Below, in pieces: positions 1 to 6,222 of a stretch of DNA of 8,150 nucleotides. Below the pieces are notes generated by a model. It did not search any database. It was given only the letters and a program-made list of their open reading frames with translations, and had not been told where the DNA came from. Source of the DNA: Deltaproteobacteria bacterium (lineage in GTDB: Bacteria; Myxococcota; Polyangia; Polyangiales; B10-G4); assembly GCA_019312705.1 (NCBI GenBank), contig JAFDCW010000152.1, positions 1 through 8,150 of the forward strand, written 5' to 3'. The translations under genes and the position numbers were made by a program. Numbering within the stretch: position 1 is the stretch's first letter; each line of letters opens with the position of its first letter.

Positions 1-600
1 GCCGCAGCCGCGCCCGAAGGCCCGGAAGCGGCCGAGGACGTGCCGGTCGAAATGGAGATCCCCCCCCAGGCCGAGCAGACCGCGCCGGTCGAGCCGCCGG
101 GGCCGCCGCCGGTCGAGGCCGAAGAGCGCCCGGCGCCGCCCCAGGCCGACCACGTGTGGGTCAACGGATACTGGTGGTGGACCAGCTCCCGGTACGTCTG
201 GGCGCCGGGCTTTTGGTCCGCTCCCCGGGCCGGTTACGTCTACGTCGCGGGGGGCTGGGCGGTGGCCGGTAGTGCCTGGGCCTACCACCCGGGAGGCTGG
301 GCGACGGCGGGCACGACAGTGATCGTCGTGGCGCCGCCGCGGCGGGTCGTCCTGCGCGTCTGGGTCCGGCCCTATGGCTGGTACCACCACCACTACCACC
401 ACCACTACTATCGGCCGCCCCACCACTATCGCCATGGGCACGTTCGCGGCAGACCCGTCCGTCGGGCGCCGGTCCGCCGCGCGACCCCGACTCGCAGGCG
501 CACGACCCGACCGTCTACCCGGCCGTCTACCCGACCCTCAGGCGGCAATCGCACGCGCGGCGGCGGACGCACACGAGGCGGCGGCGGGCGTCGTCGCTGA
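1..600 (+). CDS. WxxGxW-repeat protein with His/Tyr tract and Arg-rich tail (5' end cut off)
   Basis: The reading frame is open from base 1, so the true start and any signal peptide lie upstream; 199 residues are visible. They begin with a Pro/Glu/Ala-rich linker (about residues 1-50). Two WxxGxW motifs follow (WVNGYW and WAPGFW, about 54-75), then further Trp/Gly-rich copies (GGWA twice). This matches the WXXGXW/YXWGXW repeat proteins common in proteobacteria, generally exported and of unknown function. Residues 127-147 hold ten His among Tyr and Pro. The C-terminal ~55 residues are Arg-rich, with three TRPS units and RGGG stretches. A GTG at 40 and an ATG at 52 are internal in-frame candidates, but the frame continues upstream with the same composition, so truncation is more likely. 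The stop is 10 bases before the ABA4-like gene. The export inference comes from the family. The His tract could bind metal, but that is unproven. Confidence 0.8.
   Translation, partial: AAAAPEGPEAAEDVPVEMEIPPQAEQTAPVEPPGPPPVEAEERPAPPQADHVWVNGYWWWTSSRYVWAPGFWSAPRAGYVYVAGGWAVAGSAWAYHPGGWATAGTTVIVVAPPRRVVLRVWVRPYGWYHHHYHHHYYRPPHHYRHGHVRGRPVRRAPVRRATPTRRRTTRPSTRPSTRPSGGNRTRGGGRTRGGGGRRR
505..540 (+). repeat. Three 12-bp tandem units encoding TRPS
   Basis: Three consecutive in-frame 12-base units (ACCCGACCGTCT and close variants) encode Thr-Arg-Pro-Ser three times inside the basic tail of the WxxGxW protein. The units differ at one to three bases, and the third is the most diverged. A low-complexity coding repeat of this kind can change copy number without a frameshift. 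Confidence 0.85.
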
Positions 601-602
601 GG
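599..602 (+). promoter_or_regulatory. Ribosome binding site of the ABA4-like gene
   Basis: GAGG lies 8 bases before the GTG at 611 and overlaps the TGA of the preceding gene. It supports the GTG start and suggests translational coupling with the WxxGxW gene. Confidence 0.5.
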
Positions 603-610
603 CCTAGCGA

Positions 611-1084
611 GTGCCCGTCGACCCGGCACTGCTCTACCTCGTCTTCAGTTGGGGGGTCGTGCCTTTCTGGCTGCTGCTCGTCTTTGCGCCCCGGGCAGGG
701 TTCACGACGCGCCTGGTGCACTACGGCGCTCTGCCGATGCTGCTCGCGGCGGCTTACGGCCTCTTGCTCTTCACCGAGCCCTCGGCCAATCGAGACTCGA
801 ACATGCTGAGCCTCGCCGGGGTGATGGCTATCTTCGACCAGCCCCAGACCGTCGTTGCCGCGTGGCTGCACTACCTGATCTTCGACCTCTTCATCGGGGC
901 CTGGGAGGTCCGGGACGCCGCCCGCCGCGGGGTGCGCCACCTCTTCGTGGTTCCCTGCCTCGTGCTCACCTTCCTCTTCGGGCCCCTCGGGCTCTTCGCC
1001 TATCTCGCCCTCCGGGCGGTATCGCGGCAGGGCCTCGACCTGCGCGAAACCCGAGAGTCCACCGACGCCCCGACGGCATCATGA
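611..1084 (+). CDS. ABA4-like (DUF4281) integral membrane protein
   Basis: A 157-residue protein with four predicted membrane helices (about residues 5-26, 35-54, 79-98 and 108-137). The block WLHYLIFDLFIGAWE (85-99) and the later PCLVLTFLFGPLGL (115-128) are characteristic of the ABA4-like/DUF4281 family. The founding plant member is needed for neoxanthin formation; the bacterial members have no established reaction. The length is normal for the family. The start is GTG at 611, chosen for the GAGG 8 bases upstream and because the protein then begins just before the first helix. The TGA stop overlaps the ATG of the next gene (ATGA), so the two are very likely co-translated. Family assignment is firm; a carotenoid-related role here would be pure inference, since no carotenoid gene is visible. 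Confidence 0.85.
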   Translation: MPVDPALLYLVFSWGVVPFWLLLVFAPRAGFTTRLVHYGALPMLLAAAYGLLLFTEPSANRDSNMLSLAGVMAIFDQPQTVVAAWLHYLIFDLFIGAWEVRDAARRGVRHLFVVPCLVLTFLFGPLGLFAYLALRAVSRQGLDLRETRESTDAPTAS

Positions 1085-2025
1085 AACTCCGATTCATCAC
1101 TTCGACCCTCCTCGCTTTGGCCGTCGGCGTATTCGCTTTTGTCGTCCGCGGCGACGCGGTCAGCGCCGGCGTCGCATTCACAGCGGCCCTCGGCATCGGC
1201 CTCTACGTACAGAATCGGCGGCTACTGCGTCGCCGACGCATGGACCGGGCGCCTTTTCCCGATACCTGGCGCGCGGTCCTCGACGAGTACGTCGACTTCT
1301 ATGACGGCCTCGAAGGCGGCGACCGGGAGCGCTTCGAGCGTGACGTCCGATACTTCGTCGAGGAGCACACCATCGCCGGGCCCCGGGGCATCGAGGTCGA
1401 AGAGGAGCTGAAGGTCCTCGTCGGCGCGTCGGCGGCGCTGCTCTCATTCGGCCAGCCGGGGTACATCTGGGAGCGCGTCCGTGACGTGATCATCTACCCC
1501 GAGGCATTCGACGACGAATACGTGACCTCGAACCAGGGCAACATCCTCGGCCAGGTTGGCCGTCAGAGTTCGATCATCTTCTCTGCTCGGGCCCTCCGGC
1601 AGGGATTCGCCGCGGGCGACGACGGGCTCAATGTGGGGCTGCACGAGATGGCCCATGTGCTCGACTTCGATGGGGGGCCGGCGGACGGCGTGCCTTCGTT
1701 GATGCCGTGGCACGCGGTCCGCGGATGGCTCAACCTGGTCCACGACGAGGTGCAGCGCATCGACGCCCACCGGTCGGTCCTTCGCCAGTACGGCGCCACC
1801 AACGAAGCCGAGTTCTTCGCGGTGGCCACCGAGGCGTTTTTCGAGCGCCCCACGCAGCTGCGAAAGAAACACCCCGAGCTCTACGCGATGCTACAAAAGG
1901 CGTATGCCCAAGACCCGGCCGGACCCGCGGAGGTCGACGACGAAGGCGACGAGCGCAGCCCCGAGGCTCGCCGCCGTCGGCGCAACGAGCGCAAGCGCAG
2001 ACAGGACAAGAAGGACAAGCGCTGA
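1081..2025 (+). CDS. Membrane-anchored M90 (MtfA-like) zinc metallopeptidase
   Basis: A 314-residue protein. Residues 1-43 form two hydrophobic segments (about 5-21 and 26-42) followed by an Arg-rich stop, which suggests a membrane hairpin with the catalytic domain in the cytoplasm. The catalytic domain follows. HEMAH at 188-192 is the HExxH zinc site (H188 and H192 as ligands, E189 as catalytic base). AEFFAVATEAFFE (243-255) supplies the third ligand, most likely E251, which sits 59 residues after the second His as in E. coli MtfA (H149, H153, E212). Known MtfA binds the repressor Mlc and affects glucose uptake; the target here is unknown. E. coli MtfA lacks membrane helices, so this is a tethered variant. 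The tail (about 275-314) is acidic and then strongly basic. The start is the ATG overlapping the previous stop; no good ribosome site is seen, consistent with coupled translation. Confidence 0.88.
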   Translation: MKLRFITSTLLALAVGVFAFVVRGDAVSAGVAFTAALGIGLYVQNRRLLRRRRMDRAPFPDTWRAVLDEYVDFYDGLEGGDRERFERDVRYFVEEHTIAGPRGIEVEEELKVLVGASAALLSFGQPGYIWERVRDVIIYPEAFDDEYVTSNQGNILGQVGRQSSIIFSARALRQGFAAGDDGLNVGLHEMAHVLDFDGGPADGVPSLMPWHAVRGWLNLVHDEVQRIDAHRSVLRQYGATNEAEFFAVATEAFFERPTQLRKKHPELYAMLQKAYAQDPAGPAEVDDEGDERSPEARRRRRNERKRRQDKKDKR

Positions 2026-2047
2026 TTGCCGCTCCGCTGACGGCAAT
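2025..2047 (+). other. Short inverted repeat at the end of the peptidase gene
   Basis: ATTGCCG (2025-2031) and CGGCAAT (2041-2047) form a perfect 7-bp stem with a 9-base loop, starting at the last base of the peptidase stop codon. No T-run follows, so it is not a classical intrinsic terminator. It could be a weak terminator, an mRNA 3' stabiliser, or an operator for the Sel1 lipoprotein gene that starts 21 bases later. Confidence 0.35.
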
Positions 2048-2053
2048 TGGGAC

Positions 2054-2059
2054 TAGTAT
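2054..2059 (+). promoter_or_regulatory. Possible -10 box of the Sel1-repeat lipoprotein gene
   Basis: TAGTAT matches TATAAT at 4 of 6 bases and ends 9 bases before the ATG at 2069. No purine-rich ribosome site lies between. The spacing would fit a leaderless or near-leaderless transcript. No convincing -35 box was found. Weak evidence from position only. Confidence 0.25.
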
Positions 2060-2068
2060 TGGGCGGCT

Positions 2069-3691
2069 ATGCGCGTCTTTGTCTGGGCCCTCGGGGCGCT
2101 GGTTGCTGCTTGCGGCGGTGGTTCATCTGCCGCCCCCGCCCCCGTTGCGAATGGGACCCGATGCGGGGGCCATGCCCTCTCGTGCGAAGAAGTGGTCACT
2201 CGCTTCCTGAACGACGGCGACGAGGCGCACTTGGTCGCCCTCGATCTCGACAACGAGTGCGCGGCGGGGAGGACGGACTCCTGTGACGCCCTCGGCGTGT
2301 TCCTCCTCGAGGGAGAAGAGGTCCAACACGACCCCCCTCGCGCTCTGCGTCTTTTGGCAGCGACCTGCGAACGCGGCGACGTCTCCGCGTGTCGGCGCCT
2401 CGTGACCCATGTCGCCGGTGCGCCGGCGGGTGATACCGATGGAGTCGGCCTCGAAGCAGGCAGGTCCGGCTGCGCCGCCGGAGATGCGGACTCGTGCACG
2501 GCGGCAGGGGCCCTGACCTACAGGGGGCGGGGCGTCGAACGGGACCGGGGCGCCGCCCTCGTTTTCTATCAACGGGGCTGCGAACTCGGCTCGGACCGCG
2601 GCTGCCGCCGTGTCGCTGACCATTACGTGGGAAGCAATGACCGGGCCTCCCTGGTCGGTCTCTATCGCCAAATGTGCGACGACGATCGGGCTCGGGGCTG
2701 CACCCTCCTCGGAGACCTGCACGCCCGCGGCGGCAGCGCCGCCGAGCGCCTCGAAATCGGCCCCCTCTATGAACGTGGCTGCGCCGGGGGAGACGTCGAC
2801 GGCTGCACGCATCTCGGTCGGGCGCTGGCCCGCGGTGCTCACGGCGTTCCGCCCGACGCCGGCCGGGCGCGGGAGCTCCTCGAACAGTCCTGCCGCGTCG
2901 ACGATCATCACGCCTGCGCGGAGCTCGGTCGCGTCGAACAACTCGGCATCGGCGGGCCCGCCGATGCCGAACGCGCGCAATCGCTCTACCGCCGCGCCTG
3001 TGACCACCGGAACGGCATCGCCTGCTATCACCTCGGCCTCGCCGCCCGGGAGCGGCGCCGTGGCCGAGACGACGAGGCCGTCCTCGACTACTTCCGCCGG
3101 GCCTGCGACTCCGGTGACATCCCCCGAGCCTGCGGAACCCTCGCGTTCATGTACGACACCGGGGAGGGAGCCGAGCAAAGCGTCGAACGGGCCGAGCCGC
3201 TCTACCATACCGCCTGCGACGGCGGCCACGCCGACTCGTGCATGCGCCTCGCCGACCTCGTCGACGGGGACCCGACGCGGGCCCAGTCCTACCGGACCGC
3301 CGCGTGCGAGGCGCGCATCGTCGCAGACCGCTGCGAGACCCGGGCGGTCCCGCCGCGCTCCTATGCCGGGCGGGTCACCGCCGTCCGCGGCCGGCGGACG
3401 CTACGCGAAGGAGCCCACTGCTCCGTGGTCTACGACGCCCAAGCCGACGGTGGCCACTGCCGGCTTACCGTGCGCTGCGCGGACGTGGAGCTCTACGGCG
3501 GTGCCGACGAGGAGTGGGCCACGTGTCGGGTGACGCGGACCTCCGTCGTCGCGACCGACTTCGAGACGAGCCCCTTCGACGGCTCCCCGCAGCTCACGCT
3601 CGATACCGAGGTGGGTACGTTGACCGTCGGCGATGTGTCCGCGCACCCGGCCTCGTCGTGGGTCGAAATCGCGGTATCCGCGGCTCCCTGA
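2069..3691 (+). CDS. Cysteine-rich Sel1-repeat (Hcp-like) lipoprotein
   Basis: A 540-residue protein. Residues 1-14 form a short signal peptide ending in a lipobox, with C15 as the lipidated cysteine, followed by a Gly/Ser/Ala/Pro linker. Residues ~60-422 carry eleven C-x7-C or C-x8-C pairs (64/72, 100/108, 135/143, 171/179, 203/211, 238/246, 275/283, 311/319, 346/355, 383/391, 413/422), spaced about 30-37 residues apart. Between them are Sel1-type helices (LG..Y..G, A..LY..AC). This is the disulfide-clipped Sel1 solenoid known from Helicobacter cysteine-rich proteins; such solenoids usually bind proteins. Residues 423-540 are a separate, probably beta-rich domain with four more cysteines (451, 464, 470, 486) that I do not recognise. 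The even cysteine count fits an exported protein. The ATG directly precedes the signal peptide, but no ribosome site is visible. The true partner is unknown. Confidence 0.85.
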   Translation: MRVFVWALGALVAACGGGSSAAPAPVANGTRCGGHALSCEEVVTRFLNDGDEAHLVALDLDNECAAGRTDSCDALGVFLLEGEEVQHDPPRALRLLAATCERGDVSACRRLVTHVAGAPAGDTDGVGLEAGRSGCAAGDADSCTAAGALTYRGRGVERDRGAALVFYQRGCELGSDRGCRRVADHYVGSNDRASLVGLYRQMCDDDRARGCTLLGDLHARGGSAAERLEIGPLYERGCAGGDVDGCTHLGRALARGAHGVPPDAGRARELLEQSCRVDDHHACAELGRVEQLGIGGPADAERAQSLYRRACDHRNGIACYHLGLAARERRRGRDDEAVLDYFRRACDSGDIPRACGTLAFMYDTGEGAEQSVERAEPLYHTACDGGHADSCMRLADLVDGDPTRAQSYRTAACEARIVADRCETRAVPPRSYAGRVTAVRGRRTLREGAHCSVVYDAQADGGHCRLTVRCADVELYGGADEEWATCRVTRTSVVATDFETSPFDGSPQLTLDTEVGTLTVGDVSAHPASSWVEIAVSAAP

Positions 3692-3709
3692 GGGGTAACC
3701 GGAGCCTGT

Positions 3710-3731
3710 CCCGTGTACCCGTGTACCCGTG
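3710..3731 (+). repeat. 8-bp tandem repeat in the spacer before the radical SAM/SPASM gene
   Basis: CCCGTGTA occurs twice in tandem and is followed by a partial third copy (CCCGTG). It lies 18 bases after the Sel1 lipoprotein stop. The rest of the 105-base spacer (3692-3796) holds small GC-rich inverted repeats, such as CCGAG/CTCGG at 3736-3748 and CCCGC/GCGGG at 3765-3779, but no T-run. The repeat could be a regulator site or simple slippage. Confidence 0.6.
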
Positions 3732-3784
3732 GGGTCCGAGGGGCTCGGTTGCGCTAGAGCAAGCCCCGCTGCCGGCGGGCTCGG

Positions 3785-3790
3785 AATACT
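3785..3790 (+). promoter_or_regulatory. Possible -10 box of the radical SAM/SPASM gene
   Basis: AATACT matches TATAAT at 4 of 6 bases and ends 6 bases before the ATG at 3797. No ribosome site lies between. The layout resembles that at 2054-2069 and would fit a leaderless transcript. No matching -35 box at normal spacing. Confidence 0.22.
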
Positions 3791-3796
3791 GCGCCC

Positions 3797-5086
3797 ATGA
3801 CGAGTGATCTCGACCCCCTGCCGCCAGAACTTCGTGCCGCGCTGATGGAGCATCCCCGGGCGAAGCGTAACCTCCCGGTCTGTCCGTCACCCGCGCCGCC
3901 GGAGCCCTTCCTGCCCCTCGCCGACGAGGCCCGGCCCATCGACCGGCAGATCCGACCGATCTACTGCGTCTGGGAGACGACCCTGGCGTGCGATCAGGCA
4001 TGCCGGCACTGCGGTTCCCGGGCGGGCCGGGAGCGCCTCGAGGAGTTGACTCGTGAAGAGCGGCTCGACGTGGTCCATCAGCTCGCGGCCCTCGAGGTCC
4101 CCGAGGTCACCATCACCGGCGGCGAAGCGTACCTGCGCGAAGACTGGCTCGATGTCGTGCGCGAGATTCGTGCGAAGGGCATGAAGTGCTCGATCGTGAC
4201 CGCTGGCAAGGGGATCAACTCCGACCGGGCGCGGGCCGCCAAGGACGCGGGCCTGCAGAGCGCCAGCGTCTCCATCGACGGCAACGCGGCCATCCATGAC
4301 CGGCTGCGCGGCGTGAAGGGCTCGTATGCGAGCGGCGTCCAGGCCCTCGCGAACTTCCGCGATGCTGGCATCAAGATCTCCGTCAATACTCAGATTAATC
4401 GCCTGTCGATGCCGGTACTCCCCGAGATCCTCGAAATGATGATCGACCTCGGGTGCTTCGCCTGGCAGATCCAGCTCACCATCGCGATGGGCCGCGCTGC
4501 GGATGAGCCCGACGTGCTCTTGCAGCCCTACGACGTGCTGACCCTCTTCTCGATGATTCCGGCGCTCAAGGCCCGGGCCACCGAGGCCGGCGTGATGATC
4601 TGGCCGGGGGACAACATCGGTTACTTCGGTCCTCATGAATCACTCCTGCGCGGAACTCTTCCCCACGGCTCCTGGACCGGCTGCGGGGCCGGCCGCGGGG
4701 TGATCGGCCTCGAAGCCGACGGCACGGTGAAGGGCTGCACGTCCCAACCGACCGCGCACTGGAATGGCGGCAACATTCGAGAGCATTCGCTCGTGGAAAT
4801 CTGGGAGCGCTCACCGCAGCTGCGCTACACCCGTGACTGGACGGTCGACGAGCTCTGGGGCTACTGCCGCGAGTGCTACTACGCCACGGTGTGCCGCGGC
4901 GGCTGCACTTCGACCTCGTTTGCGCTCTTCGGGCGCGCGGGGAACATGCCCTATTGCCACCACCGCGCCCTCGAGCTGAAGCGCGTGGGCAAACGCGAAC
5001 GCCTCGTCGCAGTGGGCGAGGCGCCCGGGCTACCCATGGACGTGGCCGGCTTTGAGCTCATCCTCGAAGACGACCCGGACGCGTGA
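3797..5086 (+). CDS. Radical SAM/SPASM enzyme, probable peptide or protein maturase
   Basis: A 429-residue cytoplasmic enzyme. A ~50-residue Pro-rich N-terminal extension precedes the radical SAM core. C65, C69 and C72 (CDQACRHC) form the CxxxCxxC site for the SAM-binding [4Fe-4S] cluster. GGEA at 108-111 occupies the SAM-binding GGE position, with Ala in place of the usual Pro. The C-terminal SPASM domain is complete: C296, then G309-x4-C314, C357-x2-C360-x5-C366-x3-C370, and C387. This is the seven-cysteine pattern that holds two auxiliary clusters. Enzymes of this layout typically modify ribosomal peptides or protein side chains (sactionine, PqqE- and anSME-like classes). The substrate is not evident: neither the upstream spacer nor the 35 bases downstream leaves room for a precursor gene. 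The ATG at 3797 is the first in frame; no ribosome site is seen. Class assignment is firm, specific function unknown. Confidence 0.9.
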   Translation: MTSDLDPLPPELRAALMEHPRAKRNLPVCPSPAPPEPFLPLADEARPIDRQIRPIYCVWETTLACDQACRHCGSRAGRERLEELTREERLDVVHQLAALEVPEVTITGGEAYLREDWLDVVREIRAKGMKCSIVTAGKGINSDRARAAKDAGLQSASVSIDGNAAIHDRLRGVKGSYASGVQALANFRDAGIKISVNTQINRLSMPVLPEILEMMIDLGCFAWQIQLTIAMGRAADEPDVLLQPYDVLTLFSMIPALKARATEAGVMIWPGDNIGYFGPHESLLRGTLPHGSWTGCGAGRGVIGLEADGTVKGCTSQPTAHWNGGNIREHSLVEIWERSPQLRYTRDWTVDELWGYCRECYYATVCRGGCTSTSFALFGRAGNMPYCHHRALELKRVGKRERLVAVGEAPGLPMDVAGFELILEDDPDA

Positions 5087-5121
5087 GGCGAATACTCCCT
5101 CCCGCGACTCTGCATCAGATA
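5087..5121. other. Convergent 35-bp gap without a visible terminator
   Basis: This is the whole space between the + strand SPASM enzyme stop and the - strand Cys-rich lipoprotein stop. It contains no hairpin with a T-run on either strand. Transcripts from both sides may therefore overlap into the opposing gene, or be ended by Rho. Confidence 0.5.
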
Positions 5122-6171
5122 CTAGGGTGTTCTCACGCTACAGATTCCGTCGGCCTCGCCCGCGACGAAGGAGAGCATGACTTCGCCGTCGGCCCAGACG
5201 CGGTAGAACTCACCGGGGTTCAGCGGCGGCGCGACACATCGTTGCTCGGCCTCGATGCAGACGGCCGGACAGTCCACGTCGCACGCCGTCCAGTGGTACT
5301 GGGGGGAGACCCGCAGCTCGCCGCCTGGAGGGAGGTCGAAGGTGTGGCGCTCCTCGAGGGTCACCTGGCAGGGGCCCAAGAGTTGGCCGCAGGTCCAGCA
5401 ATCTGAAGCCAGCGTGAGGGTCACTTCGGAGGGCGTGCCGAGCCAGGGGTGTTGCTCGGCGCAGACCTGAGTCGGGCGCCAGCCGGTGGGATCGATTCGC
5501 TCGGAGAAAGCACAGGCATCCGGCTCGGCGTAGGTAGCGCACCCGGGTGGGGGCGCCACGAGGCCCGAGTCGGGGTAGACCGGGAGCTGGAACGCCGGGG
5601 CGTCGTTGACCACCACGTTCCACGTACCCTCGGCGAGGGGCGGAACGTCGCACCTGCCCTGGGGCGTATTGCACGAGTCGCAGTCGCAGGGGTCGGGGCA
5701 GAGGGCGGTGGTCAGGTAGAGCGTCTGGCTCGCCGCGTCCGTCTCTGCCGCGCATTGCGTATCGGCGCAGCACGTGCAGGCGTCGAAGGTGACGGGCAGC
5801 GCGAAGGGCACCCCAGGCTCGACGAGGAAGCTCTCGAGGCAGGTGGCGGCGGCGCGCGCCAGGGGGCACTCGAGGGGCGGCGGCGAGGCGTCGGAGGGCG
5901 GTGGCGCGGCGTCAGGAGTCCCTGGGCCGGCGTCGACGACCGGGGGCGGCGGGGTACCGACCGCGCACTCGTCCGCGGACGCGACGGCCGTGCCGCGGCC
6001 GCAAACGAAGGGGCACATGGATGCCGGGGGCACGGAGTTGCCCGCGCCGTCGCAGCACACCTGGGCGGTGGGCAGGCGCTCGTCGCACTCGTCCCCGTGG
6101 TCCGCGTAACAAGCCGACAAAAAGAGCCCCGCTGAGAGCGCGACCGGCACGTAGTGGCACATCCATCTCAT
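5122..6171 (-). CDS. Cysteine-rich lipoprotein with an internally duplicated domain
   Basis: A 349-residue protein when started at the ATG at 6171, which places a hydrophobic signal segment and lipobox (LSAC, lipidated C21) at the N-terminus. A TTG at 6201 would add ten residues before the signal and is less likely. The mature protein has 28 further cysteines, suggesting disulfide-rich folding outside the cytoplasm. Residues 29-69 form a small Cys cluster. Residues 73-99 are a Pro/Ala/Asp linker, typical of myxobacterial surface lipoproteins. The rest is two related halves: cysteines 132, 134/135, 140, 158, 162, 167 and 174 correspond to 258, 261, 268, 297, 301, 305 and 312. Each half has C-x3-C, then RC-x2-PPL-x2-G and a beta-like segment. 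I recognise no named family. It is the last gene after the Rieske and radical SAM genes (51-base gap), so it is probably co-transcribed with them. Confidence 0.8.
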   Translation of the reverse strand: MRWMCHYVPVALSAGLFLSACYADHGDECDERLPTAQVCCDGAGNSVPPASMCPFVCGRGTAVASADECAVGTPPPPVVDAGPGTPDAAPPPSDASPPPLECPLARAAATCLESFLVEPGVPFALPVTFDACTCCADTQCAAETDAASQTLYLTTALCPDPCDCDSCNTPQGRCDVPPLAEGTWNVVVNDAPAFQLPVYPDSGLVAPPPGCATYAEPDACAFSERIDPTGWRPTQVCAEQHPWLGTPSEVTLTLASDCWTCGQLLGPCQVTLEERHTFDLPPGGELRVSPQYHWTACDVDCPAVCIEAEQRCVAPPLNPGEFYRVWADGEVMLSFVAGEADGICSVRTP

Positions 6172-6222
6172 GGTGGGCTGGTGGAGCAAGCATCGGGCCA
6201 ACTGGCTAGAAGAGGGTTCGCC

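Noticed and set aside
649..1080. In-frame upstream extension of the peptidase
   Set aside because: It overlaps the ABA4-like gene in another frame and is an Arg/Ala/Pro-rich shadow. The ATG at 1081 directly precedes the membrane segments.
2123..3229. Long - strand open frame (368 codons) opposite the Sel1 lipoprotein gene
   Set aside because: High-GC genes commonly leave an open antisense frame. Its composition is Gly/Ala/Val monotone with no domain, while the + strand shows a lipobox and eleven regular cysteine pairs.
2610..3533. + strand frame rich in Ser, Thr, Pro and Ala inside the Sel1 gene
   Set aside because: Low-complexity composition typical of a shifted reading of a GC-rich gene; no motif.
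5087..5121. Bidirectional terminator between the converging genes
   Set aside because: No inverted repeat with a T-run on either strand in these 35 bases.
5449..6135. + strand frame opposite the Cys-rich lipoprotein
   Set aside because: Gly/Arg-rich shadow with no domain; the - strand frame has a signal peptide, lipobox and duplicated domain.
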